Shown here: positions 27,058-35,826 of the stretch, in pieces
Layout: every line of letters starts with the position of its first letter
Numbering within the stretch: position 1 is the first letter of the stretch
NCBI GenBank assembly: GCA_900661335.1
Contig: CAACVY010000013.1
Span: 1 to 43,942 of the forward strand
Direction: 5' to 3'
Length of the DNA stretch: 43,942 nucleotides
Source: an uncultured bacterium
Lineage (GTDB): Bacteria; Verrucomicrobiota; Kiritimatiellia; PWTM01
Notes under the pieces: generated by a model
Database searches by the model: none
What the model saw: only the letters and a program-made list of their open reading frames with translations
Told to the model about the DNA's origin: nothing
Translations under genes and position numbers: made by a program

Positions 27058-27491
27058 CAGCGGTCTAGCGGACCAAAAAGAACCGAGGCCTTGCCTTCGT
27101 GGTGCAATCCTCGCCGCGACTTCTCTGACCCGCCGGCTGAAGTCGTTTCTGAACTGGCCCCCCAGAGCAAAAACTTCGCGGGGTTTTCCGCGTTTCGATT
27201 CAAACCATTGTGCCAAGTGCTGCGCGAAATTTTTCTCTAACTCGTCGATGATCGATAGGGACCGGGCAGATTCCGAGCTAGCACTCTTCGTGCTCTCGCA
27301 AGGCTAGTATTCGAGCGTGGATGGCCGTTTCGCTCTCAAGGGACAGGCCATCCCCGGCCCGGGAGGCTGTTGCCCTACGCTTGACCGGAAGGGGCCGTGG
27401 GTCGGCCGGCATGTTGACAGCGGGGCTAAAGAGGCATACGATGACAGCGACATCAAACGACCTCACTACGGACATGAAAGGAGAACTCGGA
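27058..27491. other. Intergenic region, 434 bp
   Basis: Contains the promoter at 27414-27442 and the ribosome binding site of the next gene. Nothing else is recognised. Confidence 0.5.
27414..27442 (+). promoter_or_regulatory. Sigma70-like promoter of the Gfo/Idh/MocA gene
   Basis: A perfect TTGACA (27414-27419), 17-bp spacer and TACGAT (27437-27442), 49 bp before ATG 27492. Confidence 0.65.
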
Positions 27492-28748
27492 ATGGGTATG
27501 CGAATGGGGCGACGGCAGTTCTTGTACGCCACCGGAGCGGCGCTGGCCGCGACCAGGACAACTCTGACCGCAGCGGAACGAGCCCGAGCCATCGGTGCGA
27601 ACGAAAGGATTCGCATCGGATTGATCGGCTGTGGCAGCCGCGGAGTGACGGCCCACATGGCCGGAATCCGCGACCACGCCAAAACCGCCAACGCCGCCGT
27701 GGTGGCGGTCACCGATCCGTGGCGAGTCGCCGCCGAGAAGGCCGCACAACAAGCGAAAGAGTGGTTTGGCAACGATGTGGTGATCACGCGCCATTGGCAA
27801 GAACTGTTGGCGCGTTCGGATATTGACGCTGTGATGATCGCCTCGCCCGATCACGCACACGCCACCCAGCTGGAAGCCGCCGCCCGGGCTCGCAAACACG
27901 TGTACGTTGAAAAGCCAATCGCCAATCGAATGCCGGAACTGCTGCGTGCGGTGGACGCGGTCCGCGAGACGGGTGTTATCGTTCAGGTCGGAACGCAGTT
28001 GCGCAGCATGCCGTACGCTGTGGCATCGCGAAAGCTCATCGAAAGCGGTGTGCTCGGCCACGTCTCTCGCGCCGAGCAAATCCGGAACGCGGAACAGCCG
28101 TACTGGCTCCACTACGTCAAAAAAGACGTCCGCGCGGAAGACGTGGACTGGGAACAGTTTACGATGGGGCAGGTCCAACGCCCCTTCGATCCGACGGTCT
28201 ACTCCGCCTGGTACGGTGTCTATGCCTTCAGCCAAGGCCCCATCCCGCAATGGGGGGTGCATTTCCTGGACACCATGCACTACATACTCGGGTTGGACTG
28301 CCCGGAGACCTGCGTGTGCCTTGGCGGCATCTACTCCTGGAAGCACGAGGTCTTCGACGTGCCTGACCAGGTCCACGCCTTGTGGCACTATCCCCAAGGC
28401 CTGATGATTAGTTACTCGACCAACTTCGGCAACGGATACGGGAACACGACTCGGATTCTAGCCGAAAAAGGCGTCTTGAAACTCGATCGCTCCTCCGAGC
28501 CCGTCTACACGGCGGAAGGGGGGTGCCGACGCGATGGGAATATCCGGGGCGAGAACAAGCTTCCGCTCGAGGACCGACCCGATCACTTTCTCAATTGGTT
28601 GCAGTGCCTGCGCAGCGGCGAACGGCCGCACGCTTCCATCGATGCGGGGTATTCCGCTGCCGTCGCGTCCATCATGGCGGTCGAATCCTGCGAAAAAGGA
28701 TGTCGGATGCGCTACGATCCTGCCACCCGCACGATTCGACCAGGTTGA
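27492..28748 (+). CDS. Gfo/Idh/MocA family oxidoreductase with Tat-type signal
   Basis: 418 residues. The N-terminus MGRRQFLYATGAALAATR has an RR pair followed by a hydrophobic stretch, a twin-arginine export signal. IRIGLIGCGSRGVTAHM is the NAD(P)-binding fold, DAVMIASPDHAHATQLEAAA and KHVYVEKPIA follow; EKP is the family's conserved catalytic/structural lysine motif. The rest resembles exported dehydrogenases of carbohydrate catabolism in Verrucomicrobia-like bacteria. It probably oxidises a sugar or cyclitol in the periplasm with a tightly bound cofactor. AAGGAG stands 8 bases before ATG 27492, which supports this start over the long upstream frame. Confidence 0.85.
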   Translation: MGMRMGRRQFLYATGAALAATRTTLTAAERARAIGANERIRIGLIGCGSRGVTAHMAGIRDHAKTANAAVVAVTDPWRVAAEKAAQQAKEWFGNDVVITRHWQELLARSDIDAVMIASPDHAHATQLEAAARARKHVYVEKPIANRMPELLRAVDAVRETGVIVQVGTQLRSMPYAVASRKLIESGVLGHVSRAEQIRNAEQPYWLHYVKKDVRAEDVDWEQFTMGQVQRPFDPTVYSAWYGVYAFSQGPIPQWGVHFLDTMHYILGLDCPETCVCLGGIYSWKHEVFDVPDQVHALWHYPQGLMISYSTNFGNGYGNTTRILAEKGVLKLDRSSEPVYTAEGGCRRDGNIRGENKLPLEDRPDHFLNWLQCLRSGERPHASIDAGYSAAVASIMAVESCEKGCRMRYDPATRTIRPG

Positions 28749-29293
28749 TCGTACAGCCATCCGTACCCAGCAAACGCGTCGGTGGATTCAATCCCCGGCA
28801 TTCGGTTGTACTTCATTCCGGCTGTCGTCCCGTGGATGACCACGGGTAGTGGCTTCTCGGACTTCGGATAGGAAACGTCGGCTGCACGAAGGCATTTTAG
28901 GAAGAATGCAGGAACGTTTGATGGCCCGGCAAAGGATTTCAGACCCGGGGGCATCCGGCTGTTAAGCGCCCCTTCAGGCCCATCAGACGTCCAACATGGC
29001 CGTCCTTCCCGAGGCCGAACTTCTTGCATTCAGGTTCTATCGTTCCTTCGTGGGGCGTCGGGACGTGACGGACACTCATCCGTGCCCGTGTATGTAAATT
29101 CCGTTGTAAAGGCTGCCGCGTTGAACCGCGACGAAAAACGAGAGACAGCGAGGCCAATCCTGCAGCGTCATGTCGGAGCCACCTCGTTGGGTGGCCTCGG
29201 ACGCACGGCCGGCCGATGGGGTGATTGAAGAAGTTTCACCCATGTCCGCGGATCTCAGGGACGATCCGAATTCGATGAGTGCCCGCCGCGAGA
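28749..29293. other. Intergenic region, 545 bp, convergent
   Basis: Gap between two convergent genes. A hairpin GCCACC-tcgttg-GGTGGC at 29178-29195 lies ~100 bp behind the minus-strand operon without a T-run. A minus-strand open frame 28712-29029 has protein-like stretches but no ribosome binding site and overlaps the oxidoreductase; I treat it as doubtful. Confidence 0.5.
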
Positions 29294-29779
29294 TTATCTG
29301 CCATGCACCAGCGGAAGGAGTCCGCGCGTTACCACGTGCAACAGCGCACAGGCGTACAAAGATGCGATCACGTCGTCGAGCACAATACCCCACCCGCCGG
29401 GGCACCGCTCCAATAGCCGCGCTGGCCATGGCTTGACGATGTCCAGCAAGCGAACCACGACGAACGCGCCCAACAACCATTCCACCGGGTGCTGTTCTAG
29501 GGGAAGCCCGAGCACCGCAATGGGAAACGTCAGATATTCGTCCGCGACGATGCGTCGATCGTCACGTTGCCCGAACATGCGTTCGGCGGACGTGCACACC
29601 GGCACCGCCCCCAAGGCGGCCACCAGGGCCACCACCGGCGCCCACTCACTCCAGCCCCATGCACTTCGGACCAAGAGTACCAGCGCCACTCCGGGCAACG
29701 TTCCAAACGTACCCGGGGCCCAGGGCAGATAGCCGAGACCGAACCCAGTAGCCAGCCAACGCATCCAACGGCGGTTCAT
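29294..29779 (-). CDS. pgpA: Phosphatidylglycerophosphatase A reading unit (own ATG inside the fused frame)
   Basis: 161 residues from ATG 29779. WAPGTFGTLPGVALVLL, ADEYLTFPIAVLG and RLLDIVKPWPARLLER followed by GGWGIVLDDVIASLYA are the PgpA blocks; the acidic residues bind metal. It removes the phosphate from phosphatidylglycerophosphate to make phosphatidylglycerol in the inner membrane, with four or so hydrophobic segments. Its length equals stand-alone PgpA, which suggests it is normally a separate gene coupled to the acyltransferase before it. Given here as a sub-feature of the 29294-30721 frame. Confidence 0.8.
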   Translation of the reverse strand: MNRRWMRWLATGFGLGYLPWAPGTFGTLPGVALVLLVRSAWGWSEWAPVVALVAALGAVPVCTSAERMFGQRDDRRIVADEYLTFPIAVLGLPLEQHPVEWLLGAFVVVRLLDIVKPWPARLLERCPGGWGIVLDDVIASLYACALLHVVTRGLLPLVHGR

Positions 29780-30721
29780 GCGCCCCCCCCCGCCCACGAC
29801 GCGATCGCCTGGTCCGGGTCGAGTGCGCCATCGCCGATGGATCCAGGTCCACTGCGAGGGATGAGCCCGAATCCAGTCCTCGATGATCCGCGTATACCGC
29901 GCCGTCGCCTCGTGGATATCCCGCTCATTCCGGGCCGGCGGCGCGCAGGGTTCGCCTACATCAACCCGATGCCGGCCATCCGGCTCCCGATGGATGAAGA
30001 CCGGCACGACCGGTACCTGTGCGCACGCGGCCAGCCACGCCAGACCGGGTGTCGTACAAGCCGGCTGACCGAAAAACTCCACGAAAATGCCCTCCTCTCG
30101 CGTCATGTTCTGATCGAGCATGAAGCCCACGATCCGACCACTCTGGATCGCACGCAGCGCCTGGCGAAACACCCCTCGGGGCGGGAGCGTTTCGACGCCG
30201 AACGAGCGCCAATGGCGACGCACTTCGCCGTCCAGCACGGCGTTTCGCATTTGCTTGGCAATGATGGTCAGAGGAAATCCCAACGCCGGCGCCACACAGC
30301 AAAGTAGGTCAAAGTTTCCTGCATGTGCGGTGAGAATCAAACACCCACGCCCGGCCCGTACCTGCGAACGCACCACATCGGCCCGATGGACCTCCACGTG
30401 CGTGGCCACCCAGTCCGCCCACCCCTCCGGACGGATCCACATCGACTCCAACAACGTGCGACCGAGGTGGACATACATTGCGTCGACCAACCGAGGTATT
30501 TCGGAAGGCTCCCGGTCGGAAAGGCAACGGGTCATCGTGGCGATGACCTCACCACGTCGGTACCGCAGCCCCTTCCCGAGCCACCCACCCAGGACGGCTC
30601 CAAAACGTTGAATGTTCGGATAAGACAGCCGCCGCACGCACGCGGTCAACCCGCGAGCCATCCAGACGACCCAGCGATCCGACCACCGGGCCGTCTCGGT
30701 GGATGACGGACCTAACGCCAT
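29294..30721 (-). CDS. LpxL/HtrB-like acyltransferase fused in frame to phosphatidylglycerophosphatase A
   Basis: 475 codons as sequenced. Residues 1-~308 are a lysophospholipid/lipid A acyltransferase: LILTAHAGNFDLLCCV contains the HX4D catalytic motif, followed by GFMLDQNMTREEGIFVEFFG and FIHREPDGRHRVDVG. It would add a secondary acyl chain at the inner membrane. Residues 315-475 are a complete PgpA. The joint (GGGGR) is encoded by a run of nine G (plus positions 29783-29791 read as C). With eight G the acyltransferase would stop at TGA overlapping the PgpA ATG (ATGA), the usual arrangement in this operon. The fusion is therefore suspect: sequencing error, mutation or slippage. It starts 3 bp behind clpC. 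Confidence 0.8.
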   Translation of the reverse strand: MALGPSSTETARWSDRWVVWMARGLTACVRRLSYPNIQRFGAVLGGWLGKGLRYRRGEVIATMTRCLSDREPSEIPRLVDAMYVHLGRTLLESMWIRPEGWADWVATHVEVHRADVVRSQVRAGRGCLILTAHAGNFDLLCCVAPALGFPLTIIAKQMRNAVLDGEVRRHWRSFGVETLPPRGVFRQALRAIQSGRIVGFMLDQNMTREEGIFVEFFGQPACTTPGLAWLAACAQVPVVPVFIHREPDGRHRVDVGEPCAPPARNERDIHEATARYTRIIEDWIRAHPSQWTWIHRRWRTRPGPGDRVVGGGGRMNRRWMRWLATGFGLGYLPWAPGTFGTLPGVALVLLVRSAWGWSEWAPVVALVAALGAVPVCTSAERMFGQRDDRRIVADEYLTFPIAVLGLPLEQHPVEWLLGAFVVVRLLDIVKPWPARLLERCPGGWGIVLDDVIASLYACALLHVVTRGLLPLVHGR

Positions 30722-30724
30722 GCA

Positions 30725-33217
30725 TCAGCCCGCCGCGGTGCCGGCCGGCTGTGAGAACACCAACTGCCCGTTCTCCACGCGGACCTCGATGACCTCGCCG
30801 TGTAAATCGCCGCGGAGAATGTGCTCCGCCAGCGGGTCTTCAAGATATCGCTCCACCGCGCGTCGCATCGGCCGTGCCCCATACTGCGGGTTGTAGCCTT
30901 GGCTGATGAGGAAGTCTCTGGCTTCGGGCGTGAGTTTCAGCTGCAGGCCGCGTGCCGCCAACCGCTGGCGCACCTTCTCCATTTCCAGATCCAGGATCTG
31001 CACCAGCTCCTCCCGACCCAGTGGCCGGAAGACGATGATCTCGTCGATTCGGTTGAGCAGCTCCGGCTTGAAGACCCGCTTGGCCTCCTCCAGCATCTTT
31101 TGCTTGAGGCTCTCGTAGTCTTCACGCGCATCGCCAGTGGTGAACCCCAACGACGCTCCTTTGCGAGTGAACTCCGCTCCGAGGTTGGAGGTGAGGATGA
31201 TGATGGTGTTTTTGAACGATACCGTTCGCCCCAATCCATCGGTCAGTTTCCCTTCCTCGAGGATCTGCAACAGCATGTGCATGACGTCGGGGTGGGCTTT
31301 CTCGACCTCGTCGAACAGCACGATCGAGTATGGCCGACGCCGCACTTTTTCCGTGAGCTGCCCGCCTTCCTCGTACCCCACATACCCCGGGGGAGACCCG
31401 ACCAGGCGCGAGGAGGTGAACTTCTCCATGTACTCGGACATATCGATCTGGATTAGCGCGTCCGGGTCGTTGAACATGAACTCCGCCAACGCCTTGGCCA
31501 GCAACGTCTTCCCCACGCCGGTGGGACCAAGGAACGCAAACGAGCCGATCGGGCGCCGCGGGTCTTTCAAGTCGGCCCGCGAGCGGCGCAACGCCTTGGC
31601 GATGGCCGCCACGGCCTCGGCCTGCCCGATGACCTTCTTGGAAAGCTCCTCTTCCATACGCAACAGCCGAGTCATGTCCTCTTCGGCCATGCGAGTGACC
31701 GGAATTCCCGTCCACTTGGCCACCACATGGAGGATGTCGTCCACGTCGACAGGAACGATCGTCTGGTCGCGGCTCTTGCGCCACTCCTCGATCCGAGTTT
31801 CGAGTTGCTCGCGCTCACGCCGCTCTTCGTCACGTAATCGCGCAGCTTCCTCGAAATCTTGACGAGCGATGGCTTGTTCCTTCGAGCGCCGCAGTTCCTC
31901 GATCCGCTGCTCGATGGCCTTCAGTTCCGGCGGTCGCGTCATCACACGGATCCGCGCGCGGGCACCAGCTTCGTCGATGACGTCAATGGCTTTGTCGGGC
32001 AGGAAGCGGTCAGTCAAGTAGCGCGCAGACAACTCGGCGGCCAGCCGCAAAGCCTCGTCGCTGAAGGTGGCGTGGTGGTGACGCTCGTAGCGCGGGCGCA
32101 ATCCCTTGAGAATCTCGATGGTCTCCTCCACGGTGGGCTCTCGGACCATGACGATCTGGAAGCGCCGCTCGAGCGCCGCGTCTTTCTCGATGAACTTCCG
32201 GTACTCGGCCATCGTGGTGGCGCCGATGCACTGGATCTCCCCTCGAGAAAGCGCGGGCTTGATGATGTTCGCGGCGTCCATCGCTCCCTCGGCCGAGCCG
32301 GCGCCTACGAGCATGTGCAGCTCATCGATGAACAGGATCACGTTTTTCACTCGCCGGATCTCGTCCATGACGGCCTTGAGCCGCTCTTCGAACTGGCCGC
32401 GGTATTTCGTACCGGCCACCATCAGCGCCAAGTCGAGCGTGAAGACGCGCTTGTCGCGCAACAGCTCCGGGACATCACCGGAGGCAATGGCCTGCGCCAA
32501 TCCCTCCACGATCGCCGTTTTACCGACCCCGGCTTCGCCGATGAGGACCGGATTGTTTTTCGTACGGCGGCAGAGAATTTGGATAACCCGCTCGATCTCG
32601 GCGGCCCGACCAATGACCGGGTCGAGCTCTCCACGCGCGGCCAATTCCGTCAGATCGCGCCCGAATGTGCTCAGCGCAGGGGTCTTACCTTTGCGTGGCG
32701 CCGGGGCGCCGCTCGCACCGAACATCTCCGGCTCGCCGGTTTCGGACTCCGCTTCCGCCGACAGCGACGCGCCCGGCTCATAGTCCGGGTCGAGCTCCTT
32801 CATGATCGCGATCCGCGTCTTCTCCAAGTCCACGTTGAGGTTCTTGAGAATCCGCGCCGCGACCCCTTCCCCTTCCCGCAAAATGCCGAGCAAGATGTGC
32901 TCCGTCCCCACGTAGGAGTGGTTGAGCGCCCGCGCTTCGCTGGCGGCTAGCGCCAGCACCTTCTTCACGCGTGGCGTGAACGGAATGTTGCCGATCGTTT
33001 TGGTCTCGGGCCCGACGCCCACCGCTTTCTCGACCTCCAGCCGGAGCGTTTCCAGGTCCACGCCCATCTTTTGCAGCACCGACACGGCGACGCCTTGGCC
33101 CAACGCGACCAGCCCCAATAGCAGGTGCTCGGTACCCACGTATCCGTGGTTGAACCGCTCCGCCTCCTGTTGGGCAAGCCGGAGTACCTGTTGCGCTCGT
33201 GGAGTGAAATTGTTCAT
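30725..33217 (-). CDS. clpC: AAA+ unfoldase ClpC
   Basis: 830 residues. Two Clp_N repeats ([38 protein letters not shown]), a first AAA domain with GEAGVGKT and [12 protein letters not shown], a middle region with a UVR-like helix ([20 protein letters not shown]), and a second AAA domain with GPTGVGKT and DMSEYMEKF. It unfolds proteins for ClpP, and in McsB-bearing bacteria it degrades phospho-arginine-marked proteins. ATG 33217 is used because the family begins MNNFTPRAQ and the ATG overlaps the mcsB stop (ATGA). clpP is not in the window. Same operon as mcsA and mcsB, as in Firmicutes. Confidence 0.95.
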   Translation of the reverse strand: MNNFTPRAQQVLRLAQQEAERFNHGYVGTEHLLLGLVALGQGVAVSVLQKMGVDLETLRLEVEKAVGVGPETKTIGNIPFTPRVKKVLALAASEARALNHSYVGTEHILLGILREGEGVAARILKNLNVDLEKTRIAIMKELDPDYEPGASLSAEAESETGEPEMFGASGAPAPRKGKTPALSTFGRDLTELAARGELDPVIGRAAEIERVIQILCRRTKNNPVLIGEAGVGKTAIVEGLAQAIASGDVPELLRDKRVFTLDLALMVAGTKYRGQFEERLKAVMDEIRRVKNVILFIDELHMLVGAGSAEGAMDAANIIKPALSRGEIQCIGATTMAEYRKFIEKDAALERRFQIVMVREPTVEETIEILKGLRPRYERHHHATFSDEALRLAAELSARYLTDRFLPDKAIDVIDEAGARARIRVMTRPPELKAIEQRIEELRRSKEQAIARQDFEEAARLRDEERREREQLETRIEEWRKSRDQTIVPVDVDDILHVVAKWTGIPVTRMAEEDMTRLLRMEEELSKKVIGQAEAVAAIAKALRRSRADLKDPRRPIGSFAFLGPTGVGKTLLAKALAEFMFNDPDALIQIDMSEYMEKFTSSRLVGSPPGYVGYEEGGQLTEKVRRRPYSIVLFDEVEKAHPDVMHMLLQILEEGKLTDGLGRTVSFKNTIIILTSNLGAEFTRKGASLGFTTGDAREDYESLKQKMLEEAKRVFKPELLNRIDEIIVFRPLGREELVQILDLEMEKVRQRLAARGLQLKLTPEARDFLISQGYNPQYGARPMRRAVERYLEDPLAEHILRGDLHGEVIEVRVENGQLVFSQPAGTAAG

Positions 33218-34293
33218 CCGTTCTTTTTCTTCCTCGGGGACCGGCGGCGTGGCGGCGAGAGCCACTCGCGGACCAGCCGGGCCCGCCACTCATCGCGCTC
33301 GTGGGCGTCCAACGCCCGCTCGCTGAGCATCTGAATGTGCGCCGGCTGCACCGCAATCAGCATCGCGTCCAGCATCGCGCGATCCACCGAGGATACCATA
33401 CCCATGACTACGCCCAACCGCAAGGCCGAGAGCAGCGCAATGGCCTCGTGCGTGGTGAGGAGGTGGGCGTGGGACAGAATTCCGTACGCCCGACCCACGT
33501 GGTCGTACAACAGCGCGGGGCGGTTTTCCAACAACCGCTGCCGCGCGTTGCGCTCGTGCTCCATCACCTCTCGAACCACGCTCTCCAGACTGGCGATCAG
33601 TCGATGTTCGGTTTCGCCGAGCGTGATTTGATTGGAAATCTGGTAGAAGTGCCCCACGGCCTCGGTGCCTTCGCCCCAAAAGCCGCGGGCCGTCAGTCCC
33701 AGTTTGGCCACCGCACGGAGCACACCCGGCAGGTCATTCGTGAGTGCCAACCCCGGCAAGTGCAACATCACGCTCGCACGCAATCCCGTTCCGACGTTGG
33801 TCGGGCAAGCCGTCAAATATCCTAGCCGTCCACAGTAGGCCATCGGCACGCGTTCCTCGATTTGGCGATCGAGTTCCTCCATCTTGCGCCAGAGATCATC
33901 CAAGCACAGGCCAAGTCCGAGGATCTGAATCCGCAAATGGTCTTCCTCGTTGACCATCACCGACACGCGCAAGTCCTCGCGCACCACAATGCCGCTGCCG
34001 CGTCCTTTACGGCTCAGTTCTCGACTGGCCAAGTGCCGCTCCACCAACACCTGCCGGTCCAACGGGGTCAGTTCATCATGAGCGGCCATCCGGTAGGGCT
34101 TGAGCGCGGGGCATTCCGGCCACACCGCTCGTAGCCGCTCCCAGACTTGAGCACACTCGGTCTCGCCCGCCCAGTCCGGGAAGCTATGCCCAGCCAGGTT
34201 GCGCGCCAAACGGATCCGGCTGGAAATCGCGATTTCGCCGCCGTTCCAATGCCGAATGGTTTCGGGATCTCGTAACAGTTGGCTCAGGCTCAT
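33214..34293 (-). CDS. mcsB: Protein arginine kinase McsB
   Basis: 359 residues. ISSRIRLARNLAGHSFP, VNEEDHLRIQILGLG and TACPTNVGTGLRASVMLHLP are guanidino-kinase motifs of the McsB branch, including the NEED-type guanidino-binding site. It phosphorylates arginines in proteins, tagging them for ClpCP. Overlaps mcsA upstream and clpC downstream, each by ATGA. Confidence 0.94.
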   Translation of the reverse strand: MSLSQLLRDPETIRHWNGGEIAISSRIRLARNLAGHSFPDWAGETECAQVWERLRAVWPECPALKPYRMAAHDELTPLDRQVLVERHLASRELSRKGRGSGIVVREDLRVSVMVNEEDHLRIQILGLGLCLDDLWRKMEELDRQIEERVPMAYCGRLGYLTACPTNVGTGLRASVMLHLPGLALTNDLPGVLRAVAKLGLTARGFWGEGTEAVGHFYQISNQITLGETEHRLIASLESVVREVMEHERNARQRLLENRPALLYDHVGRAYGILSHAHLLTTHEAIALLSALRLGVVMGMVSSVDRAMLDAMLIAVQPAHIQMLSERALDAHERDEWRARLVREWLSPPRRRSPRKKKNG

Positions 34294-34826
34294 GGGTTGG
34301 ACGAGGCCCCTGGTTCCGCCTGATTCAATGTACGCCGAAGTTCGGCCAAACGGTCGCGGAGCTGAGCTGCATCCTCGTACCGCTCTTCGGCCACGGCTCG
34401 CTGCAATTCCTTTTGCAGACGATCAAGCTCTTCGGTAGTTACCGCCGGTTCGGTCCAATTGGGCGGGCGACGGCCCACGTGGCGGTCTCGTCGGTGCATC
34501 TGCCGAATCAGCGGCTCCAGCTCCGTTTGGAATGCGCGATAGCACTCCGGACAGCCCAGTCGCCCGGTTTTGCGGAACTCACTGAACGATAAGTGACAGT
34601 GGGCGCACACGCGCTCCGCTTGGGTCTCAGTCGTCCCCGGTTCGGCCGGCTGCTCACTTGGCTGACCCAGCCCGAGAAGCACTTCGTTGAGCGACGTGGG
34701 ATCGCTCAAGTTCAGGCCACTCTTGCGGGCGCATTGTTCGCACAAGTGGAGAGTCTTGGCCACGCCGTTGACCACTTGGGTCAAATGGATCTTGGCCTCC
34801 TCCGTTTGGCAGATCTGGCACTTCAT
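34290..34826 (-). CDS. mcsA: McsA, zinc-binding activator of McsB
   Basis: 178 residues. CQICQTEEAKIHL and CEQC, then CAHC and CPEC, give two paired-cysteine zinc sites; the C-terminal UVR helix (ELQRAVAEERYEDAAQLRDR) is the part that contacts ClpC. McsA activates McsB. ATG 34826 overlaps the ilvE stop (ATGA), which fixes the start although the frame is open further upstream. Typical McsA length. Confidence 0.9.
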   Translation of the reverse strand: MKCQICQTEEAKIHLTQVVNGVAKTLHLCEQCARKSGLNLSDPTSLNEVLLGLGQPSEQPAEPGTTETQAERVCAHCHLSFSEFRKTGRLGCPECYRAFQTELEPLIRQMHRRDRHVGRRPPNWTEPAVTTEELDRLQKELQRAVAEERYEDAAQLRDRLAELRRTLNQAEPGASSNP

Positions 34827-35719
34827 GAAGCTCGTGCGCCCTTCGCTCGGTTGTAGATCGGCGTACCGGTGCTGCGAGCATACGCCGCAAACTCCTGGGC
34901 CAGCCGCCGCGTGATCGGGCCCGGACGACCGTCGCCGATCGGCCGGCGATCCACGGTGGTGACCGCAATGATCTCTGCCGCCGTGCCGGTCAAAAACACT
35001 TCGTCGGCTGTGTACAGATCGTACCGCGTGAGCACGTCCTCGCGCACATCGTACCCTAACGGCGGCGCCAACCGCATGACCGCATCGCGAGTGATGCCGC
35101 GCAAGGCTCCGCACCAGGTCGGAGGGGTGATTAGCGTGCGCCCCTTGACGATGAACACATTGTCCCCCGAGGCCTCCGCGACGTAGCCCTGGGCATTGAG
35201 AAGAATGCACTCCATCACACCCGCATTGATCGCCTCGATCTTCGCCAACACGTTGTTCAAGTAGTTCAGGCTTTTGATCCGCGGGTTCACCGCCTCCGGC
35301 AGGTTGCGATGCGTCCCGACGGTCACCACCGACATGCCTTGCTCATAGAGTTCGGGCGGGTAGAGCTGGATCGTCCCGGCGATGATGACCACCTGCGGGG
35401 ATTTGCACACGTAGGGGTTGAGGCCCAGCGTGCCCACGCCGCGAGTGACCACCAGTCGGATGTATCCATCCTTCACCCGGTTAGCCCGGCAGGCTTCGAG
35501 CACCGCGTTGACCATTTCCTCGCGCGTCATTGGGATCGTCAGAGCGATGGCCTTGGCCGAATCCCACAGGCGGTCCAAGTGCTCGTCGAGCAGAAACACC
35601 CGACCGTTGTACGCTCGGATGCCCTCGAACACGCCGTCGCCATAGAGCAGCCCATGGTCGAACACGGAAATCTTCGCGTCCTTTTCTGGGTAGAGCTTGC
35701 CGTTGATCCAAACTTTCAT
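34823..35719 (-). CDS. ilvE: Branched-chain aminotransferase (class IV PLP enzyme)
   Basis: 298 residues. MKVWINGKLYPEKDAKISVF is the IlvE start, FDHGLLYGDGVFEGIRAY carries the N-terminal class IV motif, and IKSLNYLNNVLAKIEA holds the PLP lysine (in KSLNYL). DNVFIVKG and GALRGITRDAVM are later family blocks. It transfers the amino group of Leu/Ile/Val to 2-oxoglutarate in the cytoplasm. A D-amino-acid transaminase of the same fold is a weaker alternative. ATG 35719 has GGAG 7 bases upstream and a strong promoter. It heads the mcsA-mcsB-clpC-acyltransferase-pgpA run. Confidence 0.88.
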   Translation of the reverse strand: MKVWINGKLYPEKDAKISVFDHGLLYGDGVFEGIRAYNGRVFLLDEHLDRLWDSAKAIALTIPMTREEMVNAVLEACRANRVKDGYIRLVVTRGVGTLGLNPYVCKSPQVVIIAGTIQLYPPELYEQGMSVVTVGTHRNLPEAVNPRIKSLNYLNNVLAKIEAINAGVMECILLNAQGYVAEASGDNVFIVKGRTLITPPTWCGALRGITRDAVMRLAPPLGYDVREDVLTRYDLYTADEVFLTGTAAEIIAVTTVDRRPIGDGRPGPITRRLAQEFAAYARSTGTPIYNRAKGARAS

Positions 35720-35740
35720 AAGGCACTCCAATCTGCGCGC

Positions 35741-35769
35741 ATCATACCTTGGATCGCGCGCCAAACCAA
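35741..35769 (-). promoter_or_regulatory. Sigma70-like promoter of the ilvE-mcsA-mcsB-clpC operon
   Basis: On the minus strand TTGGTT, a 17-bp spacer and TATGAT (5 of 6 matches to TATAAT), ~20 bp before ATG 35719. This is the only obvious promoter before the six linked genes. Confidence 0.65.
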
Positions 35770-35826
35770 GAGACACCCATGTGCGGGCGACGGGAGGAGC
35801 GGTGGGGGGAGGGCCGAGCCTGGGGT

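Noticed and set aside
28712-29029. Minus-strand open frame with protein-like segment PVVIHGTTAGMKYNRMPGIE
   Set aside because: No ribosome binding site, overlaps the end of the oxidoreductase gene, no family recognised; kept as doubtful only.
29178-29195. Intrinsic terminator for the clpC operon
   Set aside because: A perfect 6-bp stem, but no T-run follows it on the minus strand.
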